A stretch of 64,000 bases of DNA from Pantoea eucrina (GTDB lineage: Bacteria > Pseudomonadota > Gammaproteobacteria > Enterobacterales > Enterobacteriaceae): contig NZ_MIPP01000004.1 in the NCBI RefSeq assembly GCF_002095385.1, positions 1-64,000 on the forward strand. The letters run 5' to 3'. The notes below the pieces were generated by a model. It saw only the letters and a list, made by a program, of their open reading frames with translations. It was not told the origin of the DNA and searched no databases. Shown one piece after another: positions 35,549 through 44,408 of this stretch (within the stretch, counting starts at the first letter, position 1; each line of letters opens with the position of its first letter). A program made the position numbers and the translations under genes.

Positions 35549-36376
35549 TCAGTACCCATCTGAGTCAAGGTCCGGCCGGAACATATCGCTTTGCAGGCGA
35601 TTCACTTCCGTCTCCAGTGAGCCATCCGCCGCTAATGTCAGCCAGCGCCAGCCGGGGGCCAGCGTGTCAATGGTGAAACTGGTGCAGTGCGGTTTGAACT
35701 GGACGCAGGTAGAAGGCGAGGCCAGAACCCGGCGCCCCTGCCAGTGAAGATCGAGCTCCTGATGAATGTGGCCACACACCAGATGCTGCGCCTGCGGAAA
35801 AGCCTGTAACACCGCTTCCAGCTGGTGCGGGTTACGCAGGCTATGCTGATCGAGCCAGGTACAGCCGGAAGGCACCGGATGATGGTGTAGCAGGATGAGC
35901 GAGTGCCGCTCAGGAAACCGCGCAAGTGACGCTGCCAGCCACTCCAGCTGATAGTCGCTCAGCATGCCGTGTGGCACGCCAGATACCTGGCTATCGAGCA
36001 GCAGTAGCTGCCACTGCTCCCCCAGCAGAACATGTTTATCTGCCGCTATGCCTGCTTCGGCGAGGGTATTCACCATGGCTGGCTGGAAATCGTGATTACC
36101 GGGTAGCCAGACGCATGGCTTTTGCAGGCGGGCAATACCGGCAACAAAATGCTGGTACGCTTCCACGGTATGATCCTGCGCCAGATCGCCGGTCGCGATA
36201 ATCAGATCATATTCGTGCTGCTGTGCCGCGATAGCATCCAGCACCGCATCGAAGCTCGCCCAGGTGTTAACCCCCAGCAAAGATTGGTGCTTCCCCGCGA
36301 AGAGATGGGTATCAGTGATCTGCAGGATCCGGATTGCGGATCCTGGTGCCGCAGGAAAAGTGAGCAGGCTATCCAA
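35549..36376 (-). CDS. cpdA: 3',5'-cyclic-AMP phosphodiesterase
   Basis: CpdA is a class III metallophosphoesterase that hydrolyses cAMP and so tunes CRP. The five metal-binding blocks are visible: ITDTHLF, ATGDLAQD, LPGNHDF, LLHHHPVP and CGHIHQELD. Length is 275 residues as in E. coli. It sits in the nudF-yqiB-cpdA-yqiA cluster. CRP-like sites elsewhere in this window (deoC, tricarboxylate carrier) would be indirectly affected by its activity. Confidence 0.96.
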   Translation of the reverse strand: MDSLLTFPAAPGSAIRILQITDTHLFAGKHQSLLGVNTWASFDAVLDAIAAQQHEYDLIIATGDLAQDHTVEAYQHFVAGIARLQKPCVWLPGNHDFQPAMVNTLAEAGIAADKHVLLGEQWQLLLLDSQVSGVPHGMLSDYQLEWLAASLARFPERHSLILLHHHPVPSGCTWLDQHSLRNPHQLEAVLQAFPQAQHLVCGHIHQELDLHWQGRRVLASPSTCVQFKPHCTSFTIDTLAPGWRWLTLAADGSLETEVNRLQSDMFRPDLDSDGY

Positions 36377-36418
36377 AGCGTTTCCTTAATCTCCACGCCA
36401 TCAATGCGTCAGACGCGT

Positions 36419-36844
36419 TTAGCAAACAGGCACGGCCAGAGCACCGTGCGCCAGGCAGTAGCGCAGCCAGTCAGCCAGAAACTGGTTAATCTGATGTTTT
36501 TCATCACGCTGATGCAATTTTTTATTAGGATAATCATAGCGTGCTTTAAAGCGATAGATCTGCTGTGTGGAACACACTTCAGCGACCATCGCATCGTGAT
36601 AGAGCCGCACTGACATCGCGGGCAGACTCCAGTAGCTTACCGCCGGCGCCACCTGCCGGATTTCAACCAGGGTGGTATAACGCGTTGATTCTTCAATCGT
36701 CAGCTGATAACGGGCGCCGTTGACCTGATAGAGCACCGAGGCGCCTGCTTCATCACTGCGCGGCAGCAGGCGACGCAGCTGCGCGAAGTTCGTTTCGCAC
36801 AGGCGCATCATTTCGGGAAAATCAGGGGTATAGCGCTGTTTCAT
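36419..36844 (-). CDS. yqiB: DUF1249 protein YqiB
   Basis: This is a conserved cytoplasmic protein of 141 residues (E. coli 140) with no known function. It is highly conserved in the second half ([39 protein letters not shown]). The start at 36844 is set by the ATGA overlap with the nudF stop and a close match to the E. coli N-terminus. It is probably translated by coupling with nudF. Confidence 0.92.
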   Translation of the reverse strand: MKQRYTPDFPEMMRLCETNFAQLRRLLPRSDEAGASVLYQVNGARYQLTIEESTRYTTLVEIRQVAPAVSYWSLPAMSVRLYHDAMVAEVCSTQQIYRFKARYDYPNKKLHQRDEKHQINQFLADWLRYCLAHGALAVPVC

Positions 36845-37476
36845 TTTACCTTCCACTCACGTCGTAGTGTTTCATGGTGCAACGCCAGCCATTGCAGCGC
36901 AATGACAGAAGCTGCGTTATCAATAATCCCCTCTTCCACCCAGCGATAAGCCTGTTCGCGGCTCACCACATGTACGAGAATATCCTCATTCTCTTCCTCC
37001 AGCCCATGGTTCCCTTCTGCCAGGCTGGCATCCACTTCACCCACCAGCACCGACAACCGTTCAGAGGTGCCGCCAGGGCTGGCTAAATAACTGATAACCG
37101 GTTTCACGCGCCCGACATTCAGGCCCGCTTCTTCCTGTGCTTCGCGTCGTACGACCTCTTCCGGCGTTTCTCCGGGCTCAATGATACCTGCCACCATCTC
37201 CAGCAGCCAGGGTGTGGCGCTGGAATCAAGAGCTGGAATGCGGATCTGTTCGATTAAGACGACTTCGTCGCGCAGGGGATCATAGGGTAGCAGCACGGCG
37301 GCGTGTCCGCGCTCGAAAACTTCACGCACCACTTCACCACTCATTCCGCCATTAAAAAGGCGGTGGCGAAAGCGATAGCTGACGATGGAAAAAAAACCGT
37401 CATAACGGGTATCGCGTGCAATAATTTCTACATCGTTTTTTGTGAAAGTCACAGGGGATTTTTTTTCGCCCGCCAT
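36841..37476 (-). CDS. nudF: ADP-ribose pyrophosphatase NudF
   Basis: NudF is a Nudix hydrolase that splits ADP-ribose (and related nucleoside diphosphate sugars) to AMP and ribose 5-phosphate. The Nudix box is complete: [23 protein letters not shown]. The start at 37476 ([11 protein letters not shown]) has AAGGA eight bases upstream and gives 211 residues (E. coli 209); the frame is open 15 codons further without family similarity. It heads the leftward cluster and is divergent from tolC, as in E. coli. Confidence 0.95.
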   Translation of the reverse strand: MAGEKKSPVTFTKNDVEIIARDTRYDGFFSIVSYRFRHRLFNGGMSGEVVREVFERGHAAVLLPYDPLRDEVVLIEQIRIPALDSSATPWLLEMVAGIIEPGETPEEVVRREAQEEAGLNVGRVKPVISYLASPGGTSERLSVLVGEVDASLAEGNHGLEEENEDILVHVVSREQAYRWVEEGIIDNAASVIALQWLALHHETLRREWKVK

Positions 37477-37689
37477 CGTCTGGTTCCTTATGCAGATTGG
37501 GATAGAGCATCGAAAAGCCAACCCTTGTGCTCCATCCGAGTGGTTCTTTCTGAATTATTTACGTAAATTAGGGAAAGAAGGCACGTTCAGCCAACCTATC
37601 TCTGACAGCGCCTCTGTAAAATCGGCGATTATTTTTTTGGCTTAGCAGCAGCACTTTTCGCGTCACAGGCTGCAACAAAAGGAATGCAA

Positions 37690-39159
37690 ATGAAAAAACT
37701 GCTCCCATTTTTTATTGGACTGAGCCTGGGCGGATTCAGCCTTGCCAGCCAGGCAGAAAACCTGCTGCAGGTTTATCAGCAGGCGCGCCTGAGCAATCCC
37801 GATCTGCGTGCCTCTGCCGCCGATCGCGACGCTGCGTTTGAAAAGATCAACGAAGCGCGCAGCCCGTTGCTGCCGCAGCTGGGCCTGGGTGCAGATTACA
37901 CCTATAACAACGGCTATCGTGATAACAGCGGACTGAACACCACTACCAAAAGCGCCTCGCTGCAATTAACGCAGACGATTTTTGATATGTCAAAGTGGCG
38001 CAGCCTGACGCTGCAGGAAAAAACTGCCGGCATTCAGGATGTCACCTACCAGGTCGCGCAGCAGGATCTGATCCTCAATACCGCTACCGCCTACTTCAAC
38101 GTGCTGAATGCGATTGATACGCTCTCATATACCGAAGCGCAGAAACAGTCCATTTATCGCGAGCTGGATCAAACCACGCAGCGCTTTAATGTCGGCCTGG
38201 TGGCGATTACCGATGTACAGAACGCCCGCGCCCAGTATGACAGCGTGCTGGCGAACGAAGTGACGGCCCGAAACACGCTGGATAATGCGGTTGAATCGCT
38301 GCGTCAGATCACCGGGATGGACTACCTCTCCCTGGCCTCGCTGAGCATCGATCGCTTTAAAACAGCACGGCCTGATGCGGTCGCCAGCCTGTTAAAGCAG
38401 GCTGAGAGTCGCAACCTTAACCTGCTCTCTGCGCGCCTGAGCCAGGATCTGGCTCGTGAGCAGATCCGCTATGCTGAATCGGGCCATATGCCTACGCTGG
38501 ATCTGACGGCATCGACCGGTCTGTCTAACAATAAATATAGCGGCAGCCGGGCGAATCAGAGCATCACCAATAACGACTCGATCTCGGGTTCAAATCAGGT
38601 CGGCCTGAGCTTCTCATTACCGCTCTACAGCGGTGGTTCAGTGACCTCGCAGGTGAAACAGGCGCAGTACAACTTTGTCGCCGCCAGCGAACAGCTGGAA
38701 GGCGCGCATCGCAGCGCGGTGCAGACCGTACGCTCCTCGTTTAACAACGTGAATGCGTCAATCAGCAGCATTGATGCGTACAAACAGGCAGTGATCTCTG
38801 CGCAAAGCTCACTCGACGCCTCTGAAGCCGGCTATCAGGTGGGTACCCGTACGATTGTTGATGTACTGGACGCGACCACTACGCTGTTTAACGCTAAACA
38901 GCAGCTCTCTAACGCGCGCTACAGCTATCTGATTAACCAGCTGAATATCAAATATGCGCTGGGTACTCTCAATGAGCAGGACCTGCAGCAGCTGAACAGC
39001 GCGCTGGGCAAAGAGGTGACGACCTCACCTGAAGTCGTCGCGCCGGAAAACAGCCAGCAGACTGCACAGGCCGACAGCGCACCGCAGGCGGCAGCTTCCG
39101 CTCCGGCGGCGTCTGTTCAGCCGGCAGCGCGCAACAGCGGCAATCCATTCAGCCGCTGA
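37690..39159 (+). CDS. tolC: Outer-membrane efflux channel TolC
   Basis: TolC is the trimeric outer-membrane exit duct shared by tripartite drug efflux pumps and type I secretion. The start at 37690 (MKKLLPFFIGL) has AAGGA six bases upstream; an ATG two codons earlier overlaps that site. The signal peptide ends ASQA-E near residue 22. Two OEP repeats (about 27-215 and 235-430) supply the barrel and alpha-helical tunnel, and YSGGSVTSQVKQAQY and GTRTIVDVLDATTTLFNAK are signature segments. The C-terminal 50 residues are Ala/Pro/Gln-rich. A hairpin at 39164-39187 follows. Confidence 0.97.
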   Translation: MKKLLPFFIGLSLGGFSLASQAENLLQVYQQARLSNPDLRASAADRDAAFEKINEARSPLLPQLGLGADYTYNNGYRDNSGLNTTTKSASLQLTQTIFDMSKWRSLTLQEKTAGIQDVTYQVAQQDLILNTATAYFNVLNAIDTLSYTEAQKQSIYRELDQTTQRFNVGLVAITDVQNARAQYDSVLANEVTARNTLDNAVESLRQITGMDYLSLASLSIDRFKTARPDAVASLLKQAESRNLNLLSARLSQDLAREQIRYAESGHMPTLDLTASTGLSNNKYSGSRANQSITNNDSISGSNQVGLSFSLPLYSGGSVTSQVKQAQYNFVAASEQLEGAHRSAVQTVRSSFNNVNASISSIDAYKQAVISAQSSLDASEAGYQVGTRTIVDVLDATTTLFNAKQQLSNARYSYLINQLNIKYALGTLNEQDLQQLNSALGKEVTTSPEVVAPENSQQTAQADSAPQAAASAPAASVQPAARNSGNPFSR

Positions 39160-39163
39160 CAGC

Positions 39164-39187
39164 AAAAGGGGCCCCTGCGGCCCCTTT
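39164..39187 (+). terminator. Probable tolC transcription terminator hairpin
   Basis: Strong GC stem AAAGGGGCC/GGCCCCTTT just after the tolC stop. The following T tract is short, so termination may be partial, which would let ygiB-ygiC be read through. Confidence 0.6.
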
Positions 39188-39298
39188 CGCATTTGAACGT
39201 ATAGCTACGTAAAGATCCGCGCCCTGTCAGGCTTCACGCTTTAAATCCCCCCTCGCATCACCTATCCTGACTGCAACTCTGGGTACAGGATAATCACT

Positions 39299-39979
39299 AT
39301 GAAACGGACAAAAAATATCCGTCATGCCGCTTTTCGTAAAGGCTGGCAGGCACGTCATCTTACGCCCGTCGCGCTGGCGGTCACTGCAGTATTTATGCTG
39401 GCAGGCTGCGAACAGAGCGACGAAACAGTTTCGCTCTATCAGAATGCTGACGACTGTGCGAAAGCCAATCCGGATCAGAGCGGTCAGTGTAAAGCCGCTT
39501 ATAACAATGCGCTGAAAGAGGCGGAGCGCACCGCGCCTAAATATGCCTCACGCGAAGATTGCGTGGCGGAATTTGGCGAAAATCAGTGCCAGCAGGCACC
39601 GGCTCAGGCGGGTGCGGGCACCACCGCAAACAATGCCGAAGCACAGCACAGCGGCGGCTTCTGGATGCCGCTGATGGCTGGCTACATGATGGGACGTATG
39701 ATGGGCGGCGGCGCCGGTTTTGCTCAGCAGCCGCTGTTTTCCCCTAAAACGCCTGCCAGCCCGGCTAACGGACAGTTCGTAGACGCCGCCGGTAAAAACT
39801 ATGGCTCAGCGACCTCTGGCCGTACCATGAACGTGCCTAAAACCGCCATGGCACCTAAACCGGCCACGACCTCGACCATTACCCGAGGTGGCTTTGGTGA
39901 GACGGTCGCGAAGCAAAACAGTATGCAGCGCAGCAGCGCCAGCGGCACCAGCAGTCGCTCGCTGGGAGCTAAGCGCCGT
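39299..39979 (+). CDS. ygiB: DUF1190 lipoprotein YgiB, stop codon lost (fused in frame to YgiC)
   Basis: YgiB (UPF0441/DUF1190) is a predicted envelope lipoprotein: a basic N-terminus, a hydrophobic segment and the lipobox LAGC near residue 36. A Gly/Met-rich middle ([20 protein letters not shown]) and a Ser/Thr-rich tail follow. The E. coli protein is 223 residues and ends SSRSMGG. Here the tail reads SSRSLG and then AKRR and straight on into YgiC. The ancestral TAA is still visible at 39970-39972 but lies out of frame; one extra G (GGAGGCTAA) would recreate a 224-residue YgiB. This is either a genuine fusion or a one-base sequence error. Function unknown. Confidence 0.88.
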
Positions 39980-41143
39980 ATGCAACGTATTGCTATCAGC
40001 GAACGCCCGGACTGGCGCGCAAAAGCCACTGAATATGGCTTTCAGTTTCACACGATGTATGGTGAGCCCTACTGGTGTGAAGAGGCCTATTATCAGTTCA
40101 CGCTGGCACAGGTAGAGACGCTGGAAAGCGTTACGGCAGAGCTGCATCAGATGTGCCTGCAGGCGGTGGAAAAAGTGGTTAACAGCGATGCGCTGCTGAC
40201 CCGCTTCTGCATTCCGAAACACACATGGGAGTTTGTCCGCGAATCCTGGGCTCAGCGTCAGCCTTCGCTCTATTCCCGTCTGGATCTGGTGTGGGATGGC
40301 AGCGGTGAGATCAAGCTGCTGGAAAACAACGCCGACACGCCGACGTCACTCTATGAGGCCGCTTTTTTTCAGTGGATCTGGCTCGAAGATCAGCTCAAAG
40401 CGGGCAACCTGCCGGCGGGCAGCGATCAGTTTAACAGCCTGCAGGAGAAGCTGATTGAGCGGTTTGCGGTTCTGCAGCAGCAGCACGGCTTTAACTGGCT
40501 GCACTTTGCCTGCTGCCGTGATACGGAAGAGGATCGCGCGACGGTACAGTATCTGCAGGATTGCGCCACAGAAGCGGGACTTCCCGGCGAGTTTCTCTAT
40601 ATCGACGAGATTGGACTAGGGGAAAAAGGCCAGTTTACCGACCAGCACGATCGCGTCATCAGCAACCTGTTCAAGCTCTACCCCTGGGAGTTCATGCTGC
40701 GCGAGGTGTTCTCGACCAAGCTGGCCGATGCCGGCGTACGCTGGCTGGAACCCGCCTGGAAAAGCATCCTCTCCAATAAAGCCCTGCTGCCGCTGCTGTG
40801 GGAGATCTTTCCGGGCCATCCCAATCTGCTGCCCGCCTGGTTTGCAGATGACAGCCAGGCGCCGCAGATGGATAAATATGTGGTGAAGCCGCTCTTCTCC
40901 CGTGAGGGTGCGAACATTCGCATTATCGAAAACGGCAATGAAATTGCGCGCGCTGACGGTCCCTATGGCGAAGAGGGTATGATTATCCAGCAGTTCTGCG
41001 CGCTGCCCCGATTTGGCGACAGCTATACGCTGATTGGCAGCTGGCTGATAGACGATCAGCCGGCGGGGATTGGCTTACGCGAAGATCGGGCGCTGATCAC
41101 CCAGGATCTGTCGCGCTTCTATCCGCATACTTTTATCGGCTAA
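39980..41143 (+). CDS. ygiC: ATP-grasp glutathionylspermidine synthase-like ligase YgiC
   Basis: YgiC resembles the C-terminal synthetase domain of glutathionylspermidine synthase and is a predicted ATP-grasp peptide-polyamine ligase of the cytoplasm; its substrate is not established. From the internal ATG at 39980 it has 387 residues, as E. coli YgiC (386). Motifs include [37 protein letters not shown] and [24 protein letters not shown] lies 11 bases upstream of this ATG, so it could be translated alone even though the frame is continuous with ygiB. It is in the conserved cluster tolC-ygiB-ygiC-ygiD. Confidence 0.92.
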   Translation: MQRIAISERPDWRAKATEYGFQFHTMYGEPYWCEEAYYQFTLAQVETLESVTAELHQMCLQAVEKVVNSDALLTRFCIPKHTWEFVRESWAQRQPSLYSRLDLVWDGSGEIKLLENNADTPTSLYEAAFFQWIWLEDQLKAGNLPAGSDQFNSLQEKLIERFAVLQQQHGFNWLHFACCRDTEEDRATVQYLQDCATEAGLPGEFLYIDEIGLGEKGQFTDQHDRVISNLFKLYPWEFMLREVFSTKLADAGVRWLEPAWKSILSNKALLPLLWEIFPGHPNLLPAWFADDSQAPQMDKYVVKPLFSREGANIRIIENGNEIARADGPYGEEGMIIQQFCALPRFGDSYTLIGSWLIDDQPAGIGLREDRALITQDLSRFYPHTFIG

Positions 41144-41195
41144 CCTGGTGGCGCATTCCGGTGCGCCCCCTTCCGGCCTGCGACGCCGCGGGCCG

Positions 41196-41981
41196 TTATC
41201 CCACCTGCGCTGACAGCATACTGATTGCGCCCATCTCCATGCCCTCAACCGGCACGCTGACCGCCTCACCCGCTGCGCGTGCGCCCAGAATATAGAGCAG
41301 CGGCAGATAGTGTTCAGCGGTCGGATGCGAAAGCGCCGCGCCCGGATGCTGCTGATAGTTAACCAGCGGATGATCGGCTGCCGGCGCGTCGCTGGGCAGA
41401 TTATCGCGCACATACTGGTTAAACGCTTCGGCCCATGGATACGCCGGCGCACTCCCCTGCCACTGCAGCTTGCGCAGGTTATGTACCACGTTGCCGCTCG
41501 CAACCAGCAGGATCCCCTCATCGCGCAGCGCAGCCAGCTTACGTCCGGCCTCAAAATGCCATGCGGCGGGCCGGGTACTGTCCACGCTGAGCTGCACCAG
41601 CGGAATATCCGCCTCAGGATAGATTTTGGCCAGCAGGCCCCACGAGCCGTGATCGAACCCCCAGCTCTCATCTTTTTCTGCCGCCGGCAGCAGCTCCGTT
41701 ACGCGCTGCGCCAGCGCAGGCGATCCGGGTGCCGGGTAGCGCACGTCAAACAGCGCCTGCGGAAATCCGCCGAAATCGTGAATAGTGCGTGGCTGTTCCA
41801 TGGCGGTTACCCGTGTTCCGCGCGTGTACCAGTGCGCGGAAATCGCGAGAATAGCGCGCGGGCGCGGCAGATCTCTGCCCAGCTGCTGCCATACCCGGGT
41901 ATAACGGTTCTCTTCCAGCACGTTCATCGGGCTGCCATGACCCAGAAACAGAGCAGGCATACGGCCATCACACATTTTCAC
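41196..41981 (-). CDS. ygiD: 4,5-DOPA dioxygenase extradiol YgiD
   Basis: YgiD is a class III extradiol ring-cleavage dioxygenase-type metalloprotein that converts L-DOPA to 4,5-seco-DOPA, the precursor of betalamic acid or muscaflavin. Ligand-bearing segments are FLGHGSPMN, ISAHWYTRG, TIHDFGGFP, GNVVHNLRK and PTAEHYLPLLYILGA. It is 261 residues and is convergent with ygiC, as in E. coli. The physiological substrate in enterobacteria is unclear. Confidence 0.93.
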   Translation of the reverse strand: MKMCDGRMPALFLGHGSPMNVLEENRYTRVWQQLGRDLPRPRAILAISAHWYTRGTRVTAMEQPRTIHDFGGFPQALFDVRYPAPGSPALAQRVTELLPAAEKDESWGFDHGSWGLLAKIYPEADIPLVQLSVDSTRPAAWHFEAGRKLAALRDEGILLVASGNVVHNLRKLQWQGSAPAYPWAEAFNQYVRDNLPSDAPAADHPLVNYQQHPGAALSHPTAEHYLPLLYILGARAAGEAVSVPVEGMEMGAISMLSAQVG

Positions 41982-42137
41982 ACCTCATCGCTGTTGCTTT
42001 CATAAGCGTCACAATACGCGCTTGCCAGGCCACTTAAACGCGGAGAAGCGTGATAATGTCTGTCAGCAAATTTGAATAAGCGTGAACGACATAACTTTAC
42101 GCTTAATAACTCGATATTTTATAAGGTTAATTATAAT

Positions 42138-42156
42138 GTAACTGGTAATCATTATC
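42138..42156 (+). promoter_or_regulatory. Fur-like box upstream of zupT
   Basis: GTAACTGGTAATCATTATC matches the Fur consensus GATAATGATAATCATTATC at 15 of 19 positions, including a perfect run of 11 at the right end. It ends 15 bases before the zupT ATG, overlapping the promoter or leader. The partial palindrome suggests metal-dependent repression. Confidence 0.65.
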
Positions 42157-42171
42157 ATCATGGAGCTTGCT

Positions 42172-42939
42172 ATGTCGGTGCCTTTACTGCTCACTATTCT
42201 GGCCGGTGGTGCTACCTTTATTGGCGCCCTGTTTGGCATTCTCGGTCAAAAGCCGTCAAACCGTCTGCTCGCCTTTGCGCTCGGCTTCGCCGCCGGCATT
42301 ATGCTACTGATTTCGCTGATGGAGATGCTGCCAGCGGCGCTGCATACTGCGGGAATGTCACCGATGCTGGGATACGGTATGTTTATGCTCGGCCTGATCG
42401 GCTATTTCGCGATGGATCGCCTGCTGCCGCATCAGCATCCGCAGGATCTGATGGCCACTCAGGGTCGTCCCGTTAACCTGAAGCGAACCGCTGTGCTGCT
42501 GACGCTGGGCATCAGCCTGCACAATTTTCCTGAAGGGGTCGCCACCTTTGTTACCGCCAGCAGCGATATGGAGCTGGGGCTGGGCATCGCTTTAGCCGTG
42601 GCCATCCACAATATTCCTGAAGGACTGGCGGTTGCCGGGCCGATGTACGCGGCGACCGGTTCCAAAGCCAAAGCGCTGTTCTGGGCCTGTATTTCTGGTA
42701 TGGCGGAAATTCTGGGCGGCGTCATTGCCTTTCTGCTGCTCGGTCCGGCGCTGTCGCCGGTAGTGATTGCTGCCATTATGGCCGCCGTCGCAGGGATTAT
42801 GGTCGCACTTTCGGTGGATGAACTGATGCCGCTGGCGCGCGAAATCGATCCGCACAATAACCCGAGCTATGGCGTGCTGTGTGGGATGACGGTGATGGGG
42901 CTGAGTCTGACGCTGCTGCAGACCGCCGGCGCGGGCTGA
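42172..42939 (+). CDS. zupT: ZIP-family metal transporter ZupT
   Basis: ZupT is an inner-membrane importer of Zn(II) that also carries Fe(II), Mn(II), Co(II) and Cd(II). The start at 42172 ([16 protein letters not shown]) has GGAG seven bases upstream and gives 255 residues (E. coli 257). Eight hydrophobic segments are visible. The two metal-site helices carry [12 protein letters not shown] and [14 protein letters not shown], and [13 protein letters not shown] is the third conserved block. A Fur-like box directly upstream suggests iron control here. Confidence 0.96.
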   Translation: MSVPLLLTILAGGATFIGALFGILGQKPSNRLLAFALGFAAGIMLLISLMEMLPAALHTAGMSPMLGYGMFMLGLIGYFAMDRLLPHQHPQDLMATQGRPVNLKRTAVLLTLGISLHNFPEGVATFVTASSDMELGLGIALAVAIHNIPEGLAVAGPMYAATGSKAKALFWACISGMAEILGGVIAFLLLGPALSPVVIAAIMAAVAGIMVALSVDELMPLAREIDPHNNPSYGVLCGMTVMGLSLTLLQTAGAG

Positions 42940-42978
42940 TTTCCCGCCCTCCGGCTGGTCTGCTTTTGTATGCCAGCT

Positions 42979-43635
42979 TTAGCTGGCCTGACGGGTCTCA
43001 CGCTGGCGGCGGTAAGCCACCAGATCTTCAATGGTCACCACGGGCATATCATGCTGCTGCGCAAACGCGATCGCTTCAGGGGCGCGCGCCATGCTGCCAT
43101 CGTCGTTAGTCAGCTCGCACAGGACGCCAGCTGGCCTGAAGCCCGCAAGCGTGACCAGATCGAGCGTGGCCTCGGTATGACCGCCGCGCGTCAGTACGCC
43201 ACCTTCGCGCGCGCGCAGCGGGAAAACGTGTCCCGGACGGTGCAGGTCAGCCGGTTTAGCGTTATCAGCAATCGCGGCGCGGATAGTGGTGATGCGGTCA
43301 GCTGCAGAGACGCCGGTGGTCACCCCCGCTGCGGCTTCAATCGTAACGGTAAATCCGGTGCCGTAAGAGCTGGTGTTGTTCTCTACCATCATCGGCAGAT
43401 CGAGCTGCTGGCGGCGGGCCTCATTGATGCAGAGGCAGACAATACCGCTGCCGTGGCGGATAGTCAGCGCCATCTGCTCTGTGGTCATGGTCTCGGCGGC
43501 AAAAATCATGTCGCCTTCGTTCTCGCGATCTTCATCGTCAAGAACCATCACACCGCGACCGTTACGCAGTGCGTCAAGTGCACGTTCTACACGCTGTTCC
43601 GGCGTGCCAAATTCAGAAAGAAGCGTCTGATTCAT
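42979..43635 (-). CDS. ribB: 3,4-dihydroxy-2-butanone 4-phosphate synthase
   Basis: RibB makes the four-carbon precursor of riboflavin from ribulose 5-phosphate. The start at 43635 ([19 protein letters not shown]) gives 218 residues (E. coli 217); the open frame upstream runs into the leader. The catalytic block [17 protein letters not shown] and the [10 protein letters not shown] and [10 protein letters not shown] motifs are intact. It is a stand-alone RibB without GTP cyclohydrolase II. Expression is controlled by the FMN riboswitch at 43745-43893. Confidence 0.97.
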   Translation of the reverse strand: MNQTLLSEFGTPEQRVERALDALRNGRGVMVLDDEDRENEGDMIFAAETMTTEQMALTIRHGSGIVCLCINEARRQQLDLPMMVENNTSSYGTGFTVTIEAAAGVTTGVSAADRITTIRAAIADNAKPADLHRPGHVFPLRAREGGVLTRGGHTEATLDLVTLAGFRPAGVLCELTNDDGSMARAPEAIAFAQQHDMPVVTIEDLVAYRRQRETRQAS

Positions 43636-43744
43636 GGTAATTAACCTTAAAATATTATGAGTTACCAGAACCAGGGCGAGCTTAGGAGTGCGTGAAAAAT
43701 ACACATGGCAAAAACGTGACGCGGGCATAAACCCGGCTGATGTC

Positions 43745-43893
43745 GTTACCCTCTCCCATCCGGACTTTAACCGTCGGCCCCGGAATCACACCGGATCTGC
43801 TGTCCTTTTGCACGGTAGCAAAAGCGCTCGCGGGCTTTCAGCAGAAGCTGATTTACCGCCGGTGGGGAATTTCGCCCCGCCCTGAGAATAAGC
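43745..43893 (-). ncRNA. FMN riboswitch (RFN element) in the ribB leader
   Basis: On the minus strand the element opens with TTCTCAGGGCGGGG, contains GAAATTCCCCACCGGCGG, and closes with CCGGATGGGAGAGGGT at 43748-43763, the highly conserved RFN core. It lies 110 bases upstream of ribB and starts at about the predicted transcription start. FMN binding is expected to reduce ribB expression. Confidence 0.95.
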
Positions 43894-43899
43894 AAAATC

Positions 43900-43928
43900 A
43901 CTATAGCGTTATTCACCGGGACGGGCAA
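43900..43928 (-). promoter_or_regulatory. Predicted promoter of ribB
   Basis: On the minus strand a -35 TTGCCC (four of six) and a -10 TATAGT (five of six) are 17 bp apart. They place the transcription start at about the first base of the FMN riboswitch. Confidence 0.6.
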
Positions 43929-44064
43929 TCGACAAAAGTGCAATTGCTTTTGCACATCATGCGTTGCGGATTTCGGGTTTAACCTTTTTGGTTCTGGCAT
44001 TACACTTACTTCTTGTACCGTCGGAAAACGTGCTGCTCACAGCCACCGCAATCAGGAAATAACC

Positions 44065-44369
44065 ATGATCGACACAAAAAAATTGAACAACTGGCGCGCC
44101 AGGTCCATGAAGCGATGCCGAAAGGCATCCGCGACTTTGGCGACGACGTGGAGAAGAAAATCCGGCAGGTTCTGCAGGCGCAGCTGACCCGTATGGATCT
44201 GGTTAACCGTGAAGAGTTTGATGTGCAGACTCAGGTCCTGCTGCGCACCCGCGAAAAGCTGGCAGCCCTGGAGCAGCGTCTGGCTAAACTGGAGAGTGAA
44301 AGCCCGGCGGCACCGGCGCCAGCAGTGGTGACGCCCGATCCGGCCGGTAAAATCGATACGCCACAGTAA
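44065..44369 (+). CDS. ubiK: Ubiquinone biosynthesis accessory factor UbiK, apparent frameshift at A7 run
   Basis: UbiK (YqiC) is a small coiled-coil protein that binds lipid and assists UbiJ and the ubiquinone-biosynthesis complex. The ATG at 44065 reads Met-Ile-Asp-Thr-Lys-Lys and then shifts out of frame at a run of seven A (44076-44082). The rest of the protein ([32 protein letters not shown] and on to residue 100) is intact in the -1 frame. One more A would restore the gene. The run is in phase as A_AAA_AAA, a canonical -1 slippery heptamer, and a -1 slip there yields exactly the expected protein. Without slippage, translation stops near 44186. Its tail is Ala/Pro-rich. Confidence 0.85.
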
Positions 44370-44408
44370 ATATTATCAGCCGGGTGGCTGCTGCCCCCGG
44401 CTGTCTGC

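Noticed and set aside
44013..44369. ubiK starting at an upstream TTG in the same frame
   Set aside because: The first 20 residues do not resemble UbiK, while the ATG at 44065 with AGGAAAT upstream encodes the right N-terminus in the neighbouring frame up to the A run.
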